8,157 nt of DNA, from assembly GCA_005883885.1 (NCBI GenBank), contig VAYF01000114.1, positions 1-8,157 of the forward strand, read 5' to 3'. The stretch's first letter is position 1. Each line of letters starts with the position of its first letter. Origin of the DNA: Actinomycetota bacterium (GTDB taxonomy: Bacteria; Actinomycetota; UBA4738; HRBIN12). Shown here in pieces: positions 1-5,480 of the stretch. Below the pieces are notes generated by a model. That model saw only the letters and a list, made by a program, of their open reading frames with translations. It was not told the origin of the DNA and made no database searches. The translations under genes were made by a program, and so were the position numbers.

Positions 1-360
1 GTACCCCTCGCGATCGATCGACGGAGCCCAGGCGCCTGCCGGTGGAGGAGTCGGCTCGTCCGGCGGAGCCGGGAGCGTCGTCTCCTGGCGCGCCTCGAAC
101 AGGGCGAACCATGCGAGCGGGAGCTCGGCGAACGGATCGGCTTCGGCCCGGGCCCGGACCCGCAGCGCCGGGTCGAAGCCCGGCGCTGCTTCGTAGGTCA
201 CCATCCCGGCGACCCAGAGCCCCCGAGCCGCGGCCGCCTCCGCGGCGTCGACGACGCTGGGTACCTCCGCCGGTCGGCGTGCTTCCAGCACGCCGACCGG
301 CTCCACCAGGCGGAAGCTCGGCTCGGCACCGCTCAGGTCGTCGAAGCGCGCCTCGATCAC
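1..360 (-). CDS. pabB: Aminodeoxychorismate synthase component I (PabB-type), 5' part only
   Basis: The minus strand is open from the left edge to about 360 and encodes the N-terminal ~120 residues of a PabB-type protein, possibly a PabB-PabC fusion. PabB makes 4-amino-4-deoxychorismate from chorismate for p-aminobenzoate and folate. Recognisable pieces, in order, are RFDDLSG, a PVGVLEARRPAEVP stretch, WVAGMVTYEAAPGFDPAL, LPLAWFALFEA, and WAPSIDREGY at the window edge. In relatives that last motif comes just before the conserved chorismate-binding domain. Only the N-terminal domain is visible, so no catalytic residue can be checked. I chose GTG at 358-360 because a TATCGT hexamer lies 7 nt upstream; an in-frame GTG at 367-369 would add three residues. 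The gene is divergent from mnmA. Its product would feed the folate pool used by the folD homologue in the opposite operon. A PabB is more likely than anthranilate synthase TrpE because of the WVAG..YEAAPxFDPAL motif. Confidence 0.8.
   Translation of the reverse strand, partial: MIEARFDDLSGAEPSFRLVEPVGVLEARRPAEVPSVVDAAEAAAARGLWVAGMVTYEAAPGFDPALRVRARAEADPFAELPLAWFALFEARQETTLPAPPDEPTPPPAGAWAPSIDREGY
162..189. repeat. Perfect 11-bp inverted repeat inside pabB 5' coding region
   Basis: The arms GCAGCGCCGGG (162-172) and CCCGGCGCTGC (179-189) are exact reverse complements around a 6-nt loop. They encode the EAAPGFDPAL stretch of PabB, so codon constraint in a G/C-rich gene may explain the repeat. 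Confidence 0.7.
269..301. repeat. Perfect 15-bp inverted repeat inside pabB 5' coding region
   Basis: The arms GCCGGTCGGCGTGCT (269-283) and AGCACGCCGACCGGC (287-301) are exact reverse complements around a 3-nt loop. The repeat lies about 60 nt into the pabB coding sequence and encodes part of PVGVLEARRPAE. It would form a very stable hairpin in the pabB transcript. It has no U-tract, so it is not a standard terminator. Confidence 0.85.
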
Positions 361-367
361 GCGCTTC

Positions 368-373
368 ACGATA
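368..373 (-). promoter_or_regulatory. Putative -10 box (TATCGT) for pabB
   Basis: On the minus strand TATCGT fits the actinobacterial TAnnnT -10 pattern. It ends 7 nt before the GTG at 360, which would place the transcription start at or next to the start codon (leaderless). No Shine-Dalgarno precedes this GTG and no clear -35 was found. Confidence 0.5.
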
Positions 374-376
374 CGT

Positions 377-400
377 GAGGCGGCTTGCCCGGGAGGCGGC
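377..400. repeat. Two 8-bp direct repeats (GAGGCGGC) in the pabB/mnmA divergent promoter region
   Basis: GAGGCGGC occurs at 377-384 and again at 393-400, a 16-bp period, between the two putative -10 boxes. It could be a regulator site or chance in G/C-rich DNA. Confidence 0.35.
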
Positions 401-410
401 GTGTCCCCGG

Positions 411-416
411 TAGCCT
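411..416 (+). promoter_or_regulatory. Putative -10 box (TAGCCT) for mnmA
   Basis: TAGCCT matches TAnnnT and ends 6 nt before the mnmA ATG, so the A of the ATG is the expected +1 of a leaderless transcript. A TTGCCC at 385-390 is a possible -35, but its 20-nt spacing is longer than usual. The six Gs between box and ATG are too close to act as a Shine-Dalgarno. Confidence 0.5.
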
Positions 417-422
417 GGGGGG

Positions 423-1496
423 ATGCCGTCCGTCCTGGTCGCGATGTCCGGTGGCGTCGATTCGTCCGTCGCCGCGTGCCTCCTGCACGAGCAGGGGTAC
501 GCGGTCCTGGGCTCGCACCTGTCGCTCGTGCACCTCGAGGGCGTGGAGCACGGATGCTGCGGGCCGTCGGCGCGGCGGGACGCCGCGGAGACGGCCCGCA
601 TCGCGGGATTCCCGTTCGAGATCTGCGACCTCAGCGACGAGTTCGAGCGGACGGTGATCGCGGACTTCATCGGCGAGCTCGGCTCCGGGCGCACCCCGAA
701 CCCATGCGCCCGGTGCAACGGCGAGATCAAGTTCGGGGCGTTCCTCCGGCGAGCGGACCGCCTCGGGATCGACCTGGTGGCGACCGGGCATTACGTCCGC
801 GCGGTCCGCGACGACCGCGGCTCGTGGCAACTCTGGCGCGGCGCGGACCGCGCGAAGGATCAGAGCTACATGCTCCACATGTTGGGACAGCGGGAGCTGT
901 CGCGCGCGCTCTTCCCCGTCGGCGGGCTCATCAAGACGGACACGCGGGCGATCGCAGAGCGGTTCGGCCTGCCGGTCGCGACGAAGCCCGATTCGCAGGA
1001 GCTCTGCTTCGCCCCGGCCGGCGATGCCGGCGGCTTCGTGCGGAGCAGCGCCGGATCGTTGGTGCGGGAAGGCGGCGAGGTCGTGGACCCGGAAGGACGG
1101 GTCCTCGCCGAGCACGACGGGACCTTCGCCTTCACGGTCGGACAGCGACGTGGGCTTCGGGTGGCGACCGGTTCTCCGATGTATGTCACCGAGCTCGACG
1201 CTGCTTCGAACCGAGTCGTGGTGGGACCCCGGGAGCTGTTGACGAAGCGTGGGTTGGTCGCCGATCGCGTGTCGTGGGTGGCCGGCGGCCCGCCCGATGA
1301 GGGCCCGTTCGAGGCCGACGTGCGGATCCGTTACCGAGGGAGCGAGGTGCCCGCGGTGATCTCGCCCGGGACCGATGCCACGATCGAGGTGGAGTTCCGT
1401 TCGCCGCAGCGCTCGGTGGCGCCCGGGCAGAGCGTCGTGGTCTACGACCGGGATCGGATCCTCGGCGGCGCTCGGATCGTGCACGCGTTCCGCTGA
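423..1496 (+). CDS. mnmA: tRNA-specific 2-thiouridylase MnmA
   Basis: This 357-residue protein matches MnmA (TrmU), which activates U34 of tRNA Lys, Glu and Gln with ATP and inserts sulfur to give 2-thiouridine. The PP-loop SGGVDSS is at residues 9-15. The thiolation motif TPNPCARCNGEIKFG (91-105) carries Cys95 and catalytic Cys98, and the second catalytic Cys195 is in DSQELCF. FTVGQRRGL (237-245) and the C-terminal beta-barrel domain complete the expected order, and the length is normal. The cysteine pattern is CxxC, not the DxxC of E. coli MnmA; with Cys195 this gives three cysteines that could hold an Fe-S cluster. A second CysCys (45-46) lies in the GCCGPSARRDA segment. The ATG is chosen because homologues start a few residues before the PP-loop and a TAGCCT box lies just upstream. 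It is the first gene of the plus-strand run, 37 bp before the UPF0280 gene. Confidence 0.96.
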   Translation: MPSVLVAMSGGVDSSVAACLLHEQGYAVLGSHLSLVHLEGVEHGCCGPSARRDAAETARIAGFPFEICDLSDEFERTVIADFIGELGSGRTPNPCARCNGEIKFGAFLRRADRLGIDLVATGHYVRAVRDDRGSWQLWRGADRAKDQSYMLHMLGQRELSRALFPVGGLIKTDTRAIAERFGLPVATKPDSQELCFAPAGDAGGFVRSSAGSLVREGGEVVDPEGRVLAEHDGTFAFTVGQRRGLRVATGSPMYVTELDAASNRVVVGPRELLTKRGLVADRVSWVAGGPPDEGPFEADVRIRYRGSEVPAVISPGTDATIEVEFRSPQRSVAPGQSVVVYDRDRILGGARIVHAFR

Positions 1497-1521
1497 GGCC
1501 GGGAGCGTCGCCGACGCCGAC

Positions 1522-1527
1522 TATCAT
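1522..1527 (+). promoter_or_regulatory. Putative -10 box (TATCAT) for the UPF0280 gene
   Basis: TATCAT is the closest match to the TATAAT consensus in the window and lies 6 nt before the GTG start, in the 37-bp gap after mnmA. No Shine-Dalgarno is present, so this is probably an internal leaderless promoter that also transcribes ligA and folD. No -35 is evident. Confidence 0.55.
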
Positions 1528-1533
1528 CGCCGG

Positions 1534-2211
1534 GTGAGGCTCCTCCGCCGCCGCCCCAAGGTCTTCGATATCCAGGTCCAGGACCTCGTCCTGCGCATCA
1601 CCGCGCCCGACGATCTGGCAGAGGAATCGCGCGCGGCAGCACTGTCGTTCTGGGAGCAACTGCAGTCCTACGGGCTCAGGCACCCGGACTTCAACAGCTC
1701 CAAGCGTCCGCTCCAGCAGGTCGCGGCCGACGCGCCGGAGATCGTGAAAGAGGTCGTGTCGGCTTCCAGCGCCGCCGGGGTGGGGCCCATGTTCACCTTT
1801 CGGGGTGCCGTCGTGGACGCGGTCGGTCGGTTCCTGGGACAGCAGACGCACGACATCACGGTCGCCTGCGACGGCGACTACTACATCCGGTCGAAGAAGC
1901 GGATGAAGGTCCAGGTCCGGCGGCACGGGGGCGCACCGATCACGGTCGCGCTTGACGGCTCGCGCGGCGTCGGTGTGTCCACCACCCTCGGCCGCGGCCG
2001 CGGCGGCCAGGGGCCGGACGGGCTCGCGGTGATCGCCCACAGCTGCATGCTGGCCGACGCGGCCGCGGCCGGCGTGCAGGCGTGTCTCCTCAAACCGGAG
2101 GGCTTCGGGATGGCGCTGCACTACCTCCAGCGGGTCCCGGGTGTTCGCGGAGGCGTGGTGGTCGTCGGCGAGCGCATCGGCGTCGCGGGCGCCGTGGAGA
2201 TCGCCGGGTGA
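1534..2211 (+). CDS. UPF0280 family (ApbE-superfamily-like) protein
   Basis: The 225-residue product resembles the UPF0280 family, distant relatives of the flavin transferase ApbE with no function I can name. Supporting segments are IVKEVVSASSAAGVGPMF (about residues 70-87), DGDYYI (113-118), GVGVSTT (145-151), VIAHSCMLADAAAAG (about 166-180), and the C-terminal RGGVVVVGERIGVAGAVEI. The last parallels the family ending of IVGDKIG..G..E type. The family's usual NGGD is CDGD here, so a metal- or nucleotide-site change is possible. No signal peptide or membrane segment is seen, so it is probably cytoplasmic. The GTG at 1534 is chosen because TATCAT lies 6 nt upstream. The frame stays open to 1375, but that part overlaps mnmA and is arginine-rich shadow sequence. 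Its stop overlaps the ligA start by 4 nt, so the two are translationally coupled. A role near folate or one-carbon metabolism is only a guess from neighbours. Confidence 0.8.
   Translation: MRLLRRRPKVFDIQVQDLVLRITAPDDLAEESRAAALSFWEQLQSYGLRHPDFNSSKRPLQQVAADAPEIVKEVVSASSAAGVGPMFTFRGAVVDAVGRFLGQQTHDITVACDGDYYIRSKKRMKVQVRRHGGAPITVALDGSRGVGVSTTLGRGRGGQGPDGLAVIAHSCMLADAAAAGVQACLLKPEGFGMALHYLQRVPGVRGGVVVVGERIGVAGAVEIAG
2196..2200 (+). promoter_or_regulatory. Shine-Dalgarno for ligA (GGAGA)
   Basis: GGAGA sits 7 nt before the GTG at 2208, inside the end of the UPF0280 gene. It supports the 2208 start over upstream in-frame codons. Confidence 0.65.
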
Positions 2212-4241
2212 AGGCCGGGTCGGACCAGCGCGCTCGCGCGGAGGCGAAGCTCCGCGTCGAGGAGCTCCGAGCCCAGATCGAGCACCACCGCTACCGCTAC
2301 CACGTCCTGGACGACCCCGAGGTCGCCGACGCCGAGTACGACGACCTGATGCGCGAGCTGCGGGAGCTCGAGGATCGGTTCCCCGAGCTACAGACCCCTG
2401 ATTCGCCGACGCAGACGGTCGGCGGCGCTCCGGCGGCGCTCTTCTCGCCCGTCGAGCACCGCGCGCCGATGCTCTCGCTCGACAACGCGTTCACGTTCGA
2501 GGAGCTGGACGCGTGGGGTGCGCGGGTGGAGCGTGCCGTCGGGCCAGCAGCGCGCTTCGCGTGTGAGCTGAAGATCGACGGCGTCGCGTGCGCGCTCACC
2601 TACGAGCGCGGGGTCCTCGTCAAGGCAGCCACGCGTGGCGACGGACGGATCGGCGAAGACATCACGGCGAACATCCGAACGGTCCACGCCGTCCCTCGGA
2701 CGCTCGATGGTGACGACCCACCGGCCGTGATCGAGGTGCGCGGCGAGGTCTTCCTGCCGGTCAAGGCCTTCGAGGAGTTGAACGACCGGCTTCGGGAGGC
2801 CGAGCAACGCGTGTTCGCCAACCCGCGCAACGCCGCAGCCGGATCGCTGCGTCAGAAGGACCCGAAGGTGACCGCGTCGCGGCCCTTGCGGATGTGGGTG
2901 CACTCGTTCGGCGCGGCCGAGGGGATCTCGTTCGAGTCGCACCTCCGCTTCCTCGATTGGGCCGCGAAGTCCGGGCTGCCGGTCCCGCCCACCACGGAAG
3001 GACGAGAGTCGATGAACGGCGTCAAGGAGTTCCTCACCCACTGGGAGGAGCACCGGCATTCGGTCGACTGGGAGATCGACGGGACCGTGATCAAGGTCGA
3101 TCAGACGGATCTCCAGCGGGAGCTCGGCGCGACCTCGCACGCGCCCCGGTGGGCGATCGCGTACAAGTTCCCGCCGGAGGAACGGACGGCGCTCCTGCGC
3201 GCGATCGACGTCCATACCGGTCGGACGGGCAAGGTCACGCCGTTCGCCGTGCTCGAGCCCGTGTTCGTTGGCGGCGTGACGATCACGTACGCGACGCTGC
3301 ACAACGAGGATGAAGTGCGACGCAAGGACGTCCGGCCCGGGGACACGGTGATCGTCCGGCGCGCGGGCGACGTGATCCCGGAGATCGTCGGGCCGGTGCT
3401 GTCCCGGAGGAAGAAGGGCGCCCGGCGCTGGAAGATGCCGCCAACGTGCAACGCGTGCGGAACGCCGCTCGTCCGCCGCGAGGGCGAGGCCGACTACCGC
3501 TGCCCGAACAAGCGCGGGTGTCCCTCCCAAGGGCTCGAATGGCTCTTCCACTTCGCGGGTCGCGGAGCCATGGACATCGAGCACCTCGGATACATGACGG
3601 TCATGCGTCTGCTCGAGAAGGGACTGATCGAGGACCCCGCCGACATCTACTCGTTGGATGCGGAGAAGCTCTCGCAGCTCCCCGGCTTCAAGGACCGATC
3701 GATCACCAACGTGCTCGAACAGATCGAGGGGTCGAAGGACCGCCCCATCTGGCGGCTCCTCGTCGGTCTGAACATCCGGCACGTGGGCGGCCACGTCGCA
3801 CAGGTGCTCGCAGGCGCGTTCGGGTCGATCGACGCGATCGCCGGAGCCAGCGAGGACGAGATCGACGCCGTTCCGGGGATCGGTCCCGAGATCGCGGCCT
3901 CGGTTCGCGAGTGGTTCGACGAGGATGAGAACCGCCAGCTGATCGAGAAGCTCCGTACGACGGGCGTCCACCTCGCCGATGAGCGGGTGGAAACCACCGG
4001 ACCGCATCCCCTCGAGGGGATGAGCATCGTCCTCACCGGTGGGCTGGAGATGCTTTCCCGTGAGGAGGCCACGGCGGCCGCCGAAGACGCCGGAGCCCGC
4101 GTCACGTCGAGCGTCTCGAAGAAGACGAGCTTCGTGGTTGCGGGGGAGAGCCCAGGGACGAAGCTCGCGAAGGCCGAGCAGCTCGCCGTCGAGGTGATCG
4201 ACGAGCAGGAGTTCCTGCGCAGGCTCGGGCGGACACCGTGA
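2208..4241 (+). CDS. ligA: NAD-dependent DNA ligase LigA
   Basis: This 677-residue protein is a full-length LigA, which joins nicks during replication and repair using NAD+. The N-terminal Ia domain contains YRYHVLDDPEVADAEYD (about 29-45), which contacts NMN. The adenylation motif KIDG has its AMP-accepting lysine at residue 122, followed by RGDG (143-146), EVRGEV with Glu180, IDGTVIKVD and YKFPPEE. After the OB-fold, four cysteines (414, 417, 432, 438) form the zinc finger. Helix-hairpin-helix repeats follow, including LPGF and VPGIGPEIA, then a C-terminal BRCT domain (about 600-677) with LTGGLEMLSREEA. Nothing is missing and the length is typical. The start is GTG at 2208, where GTGA overlaps the previous stop, with GGAGA 7 nt upstream. 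Extending to 2082 would add an arginine-rich tail read out of frame from the preceding gene. Its own stop overlaps folD in the same GTGA manner. Confidence 0.97.
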   Translation: MKAGSDQRARAEAKLRVEELRAQIEHHRYRYHVLDDPEVADAEYDDLMRELRELEDRFPELQTPDSPTQTVGGAPAALFSPVEHRAPMLSLDNAFTFEELDAWGARVERAVGPAARFACELKIDGVACALTYERGVLVKAATRGDGRIGEDITANIRTVHAVPRTLDGDDPPAVIEVRGEVFLPVKAFEELNDRLREAEQRVFANPRNAAAGSLRQKDPKVTASRPLRMWVHSFGAAEGISFESHLRFLDWAAKSGLPVPPTTEGRESMNGVKEFLTHWEEHRHSVDWEIDGTVIKVDQTDLQRELGATSHAPRWAIAYKFPPEERTALLRAIDVHTGRTGKVTPFAVLEPVFVGGVTITYATLHNEDEVRRKDVRPGDTVIVRRAGDVIPEIVGPVLSRRKKGARRWKMPPTCNACGTPLVRREGEADYRCPNKRGCPSQGLEWLFHFAGRGAMDIEHLGYMTVMRLLEKGLIEDPADIYSLDAEKLSQLPGFKDRSITNVLEQIEGSKDRPIWRLLVGLNIRHVGGHVAQVLAGAFGSIDAIAGASEDEIDAVPGIGPEIAASVREWFDEDENRQLIEKLRTTGVHLADERVETTGPHPLEGMSIVLTGGLEMLSREEATAAAEDAGARVTSSVSKKTSFVVAGESPGTKLAKAEQLAVEVIDEQEFLRRLGRTP

Positions 4242-5164
4242 CCGCCGTCGTCATCGACGGGGCCACCATCGCGGAGGAGCTGCGAGCTCGGGTCGACGAG
4301 GAGCTCCACGTGTTGCGTCTGTCGGAGGTGCGCCCCGGCCTCGGCACGGTGCTCGCCGGCGAGGATCCCGGCGCGCTCGCGTACGAGCGCCACGTCCGCC
4401 GGCTCGCCGAGGGGCTCGAGTACCACTACGTGCACGAGCACCTCCCCGCCGACGTGGAGGTGGCCGACGTGCTCGCGACGATCGGCAAGCTCAACGCCGA
4501 TCCTCGCGTGACCGGGGTCCTCGTGCTGCGGCCGCTCCCGGCCCACGTGCCGGAGGCGGACGTGAACGCGATCGTCGACCCGCGCAAGGACATCGAGGGC
4601 CAGCATCCGGAGAACGCCGGCCTGCTCGCGCTCGGGCGTCCCCGGTTCGTCCCGTCGACGCCCGCCTCCTGCTTCTACCTCCTCGATTCCTACATCCGCT
4701 CGATCGGCGAAGATCCCCACGCGTACTACACCGGCAAGACCATCGTCGTCGTCGGCCGGTCCGCGAGCGTCGGCAAACCGGCGCAGTGGCTGGGGCTCGA
4801 GCGCGACGCGACCGTGATCGCCTGCCACAGTCGGACCGCGGCCGCCGGGCGGTTGGGCGAGTTCACCCGTATGGCCGACGTCCTGATCGTGGCCGCCGGG
4901 GTACGGGGCCTCGTGACCGGGGACATGGTCCGCGAGGGCGTGATCGCGGTCGACGTCGGCTTCCACGTCTTGAAGGACGAGGTGACCGGGCGAACGACGA
5001 TGGTCGGCGACCTCGATTTCGACGAGGTCGCGGCGAAGGCGGCTGCGATCACTCCCGTGCCGGGTGGGGTCGGCCCCGTCACGGACGTCTGGCTCATCGG
5101 CAACTCGCTCGTCGCGGCGGCGCTCGCCGCTCGGATCGAGCCCCGCTTCGGCACGGACGGATGA
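4238..5164 (+). CDS. folD: FolD-like methylenetetrahydrofolate dehydrogenase with altered cyclohydrolase site
   Basis: The 308-residue product aligns along its length with FolD, which oxidises 5,10-methylene-THF to methenyl-THF with NADP+ and hydrolyses it to 10-formyl-THF. The nucleotide-binding part is normal: VVVGRSASVGKP (170-181), CHSRT (196-200), VDVGFHV and TPVPGGVGP (272-280). The folate site is not. Tyr49 of the YxxxK motif is present, but the lysine four residues on is Val53 (YERHVRR). The usual VQLPLP is VLRPLP, so the Gln is Leu97. KDVDG is KDIEG, so the second Asp is Glu120. These positions matter for the cyclohydrolase step in characterised FolD/MTHFD1 enzymes, so the protein may be dehydrogenase-only or specialised. 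It is about 20 residues longer than typical, partly from an insert near DPHAYYTG (159-166). GTG at 4238 overlaps the ligA stop by 4 nt; only a poor GGCGGA-type Shine-Dalgarno precedes it. A separate cyclohydrolase or a second, canonical FolD may exist elsewhere. Confidence 0.88.
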   Translation: MTAVVIDGATIAEELRARVDEELHVLRLSEVRPGLGTVLAGEDPGALAYERHVRRLAEGLEYHYVHEHLPADVEVADVLATIGKLNADPRVTGVLVLRPLPAHVPEADVNAIVDPRKDIEGQHPENAGLLALGRPRFVPSTPASCFYLLDSYIRSIGEDPHAYYTGKTIVVVGRSASVGKPAQWLGLERDATVIACHSRTAAAGRLGEFTRMADVLIVAAGVRGLVTGDMVREGVIAVDVGFHVLKDEVTGRTTMVGDLDFDEVAAKAAAITPVPGGVGPVTDVWLIGNSLVAAALAARIEPRFGTDG

Positions 5165-5172
5165 GGCGCGTC

Positions 5173-5178
5173 TAGACT
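5173..5178 (+). promoter_or_regulatory. Putative -10 box (TAGACT) for gatC
   Basis: In the 22-bp gap between folD and gatC, TAGACT ends 8 nt before the gatC ATG and there is no Shine-Dalgarno. This suggests a leaderless transcript for gatCA independent of the folD readthrough. Confidence 0.5.
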
Positions 5179-5186
5179 TCCCCGCC

Positions 5187-5480
5187 ATGCCCGTCGATAT
5201 CGACATCGAGCACGTCGCGCGTCTCGCGCGCATCCAGCTCGCGGACGACGAGAAGGCTCGACTCAAGGTGCAGCTCGGCGTGATCCTCGAGCACGCCGCG
5301 CGGGTCGGCGAGGTCGCCGCGAACGACATCCCGCCGACGGCCTACGCGATCGCTCGAGCGAACGTCGTGCGGGAGGACGTGCCGGAGCCTTCGCTCCCCG
5401 TGGAGGAGGCGCTTCGCAACGCGCCCGATCGTGAGGGGGACCGCGTGAAGGTTCCGCGGATCACGGAGATCGGATCGTGA
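5187..5480 (+). CDS. gatC: Asp/Glu-tRNA amidotransferase subunit C (GatC)
   Basis: The 97-residue product has the GatC pattern: IEHVARLARIQLADDE near the N-terminus, then a helical region, a middle part with REDVPEPSLPVEEALRNAP, and a C-terminal KVPRITE. GatC wraps around GatA and GatB and stabilises the GatCAB complex, which converts misacylated Glu-tRNA(Gln) and/or Asp-tRNA(Asn) to the correct aminoacyl-tRNA. Length is normal. The ATG at 5187 fits homologue starts and follows a TAGACT box. The frame extends to 5064, but that would overlap folD and has no family match. The stop overlaps gatA by 4 nt (GTGA), consistent with stoichiometric expression of the two subunits. Confidence 0.95.
   Translation: MPVDIDIEHVARLARIQLADDEKARLKVQLGVILEHAARVGEVAANDIPPTAYAIARANVVREDVPEPSLPVEEALRNAPDREGDRVKVPRITEIGS
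5465..5469 (+). promoter_or_regulatory. Shine-Dalgarno for gatA (GGAGA)
   Basis: GGAGA lies 7 nt before the gatA GTG, inside the gatC end. Sequence and spacing match the ligA site. Confidence 0.65.

Noticed and set aside
42..413. Plus-strand 123-residue open frame at the left edge
   Set aside because: It is arginine/proline-rich, matches no family, and lies antisense to the convincing pabB N-terminus.
366..1484. Long minus-strand frame opposite mnmA
   Set aside because: Shadow frame of a high-GC gene; low-complexity R/H/D-rich translation with no motif, while mnmA is certain.
1501..1520. Small GCGTC/GACGC hairpin between mnmA and UPF0280 as a terminator
   Set aside because: Five-bp stem without a T-tract; it fits ordinary G/C-rich sequence upstream of the -10 box.
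1375..1533. N-terminal extension of the UPF0280 gene
   Set aside because: It overlaps the mnmA 3' end, is arginine-rich and lacks family similarity; the TATCAT box favours GTG 1534.
2082..2207. N-terminal extension of ligA
   Set aside because: It overlaps the UPF0280 gene and is an arginine-rich out-of-frame reading; GTG 2208 has GGAGA and the GTGA overlap.
2388..4007. 539-residue minus-strand frame opposite ligA
   Set aside because: Typical antisense shadow; every conserved motif of the region is in ligA.
5165..5186. Terminator or extra small gene between folD and gatC
   Set aside because: The gap is 22 bp, has no hairpin, and holds only the TAGACT box.
3647..5329. 560-residue minus-strand frame opposite ligA and folD
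   Set aside because: It spans two well-supported genes on the other strand and has S/R-rich composition without domains.
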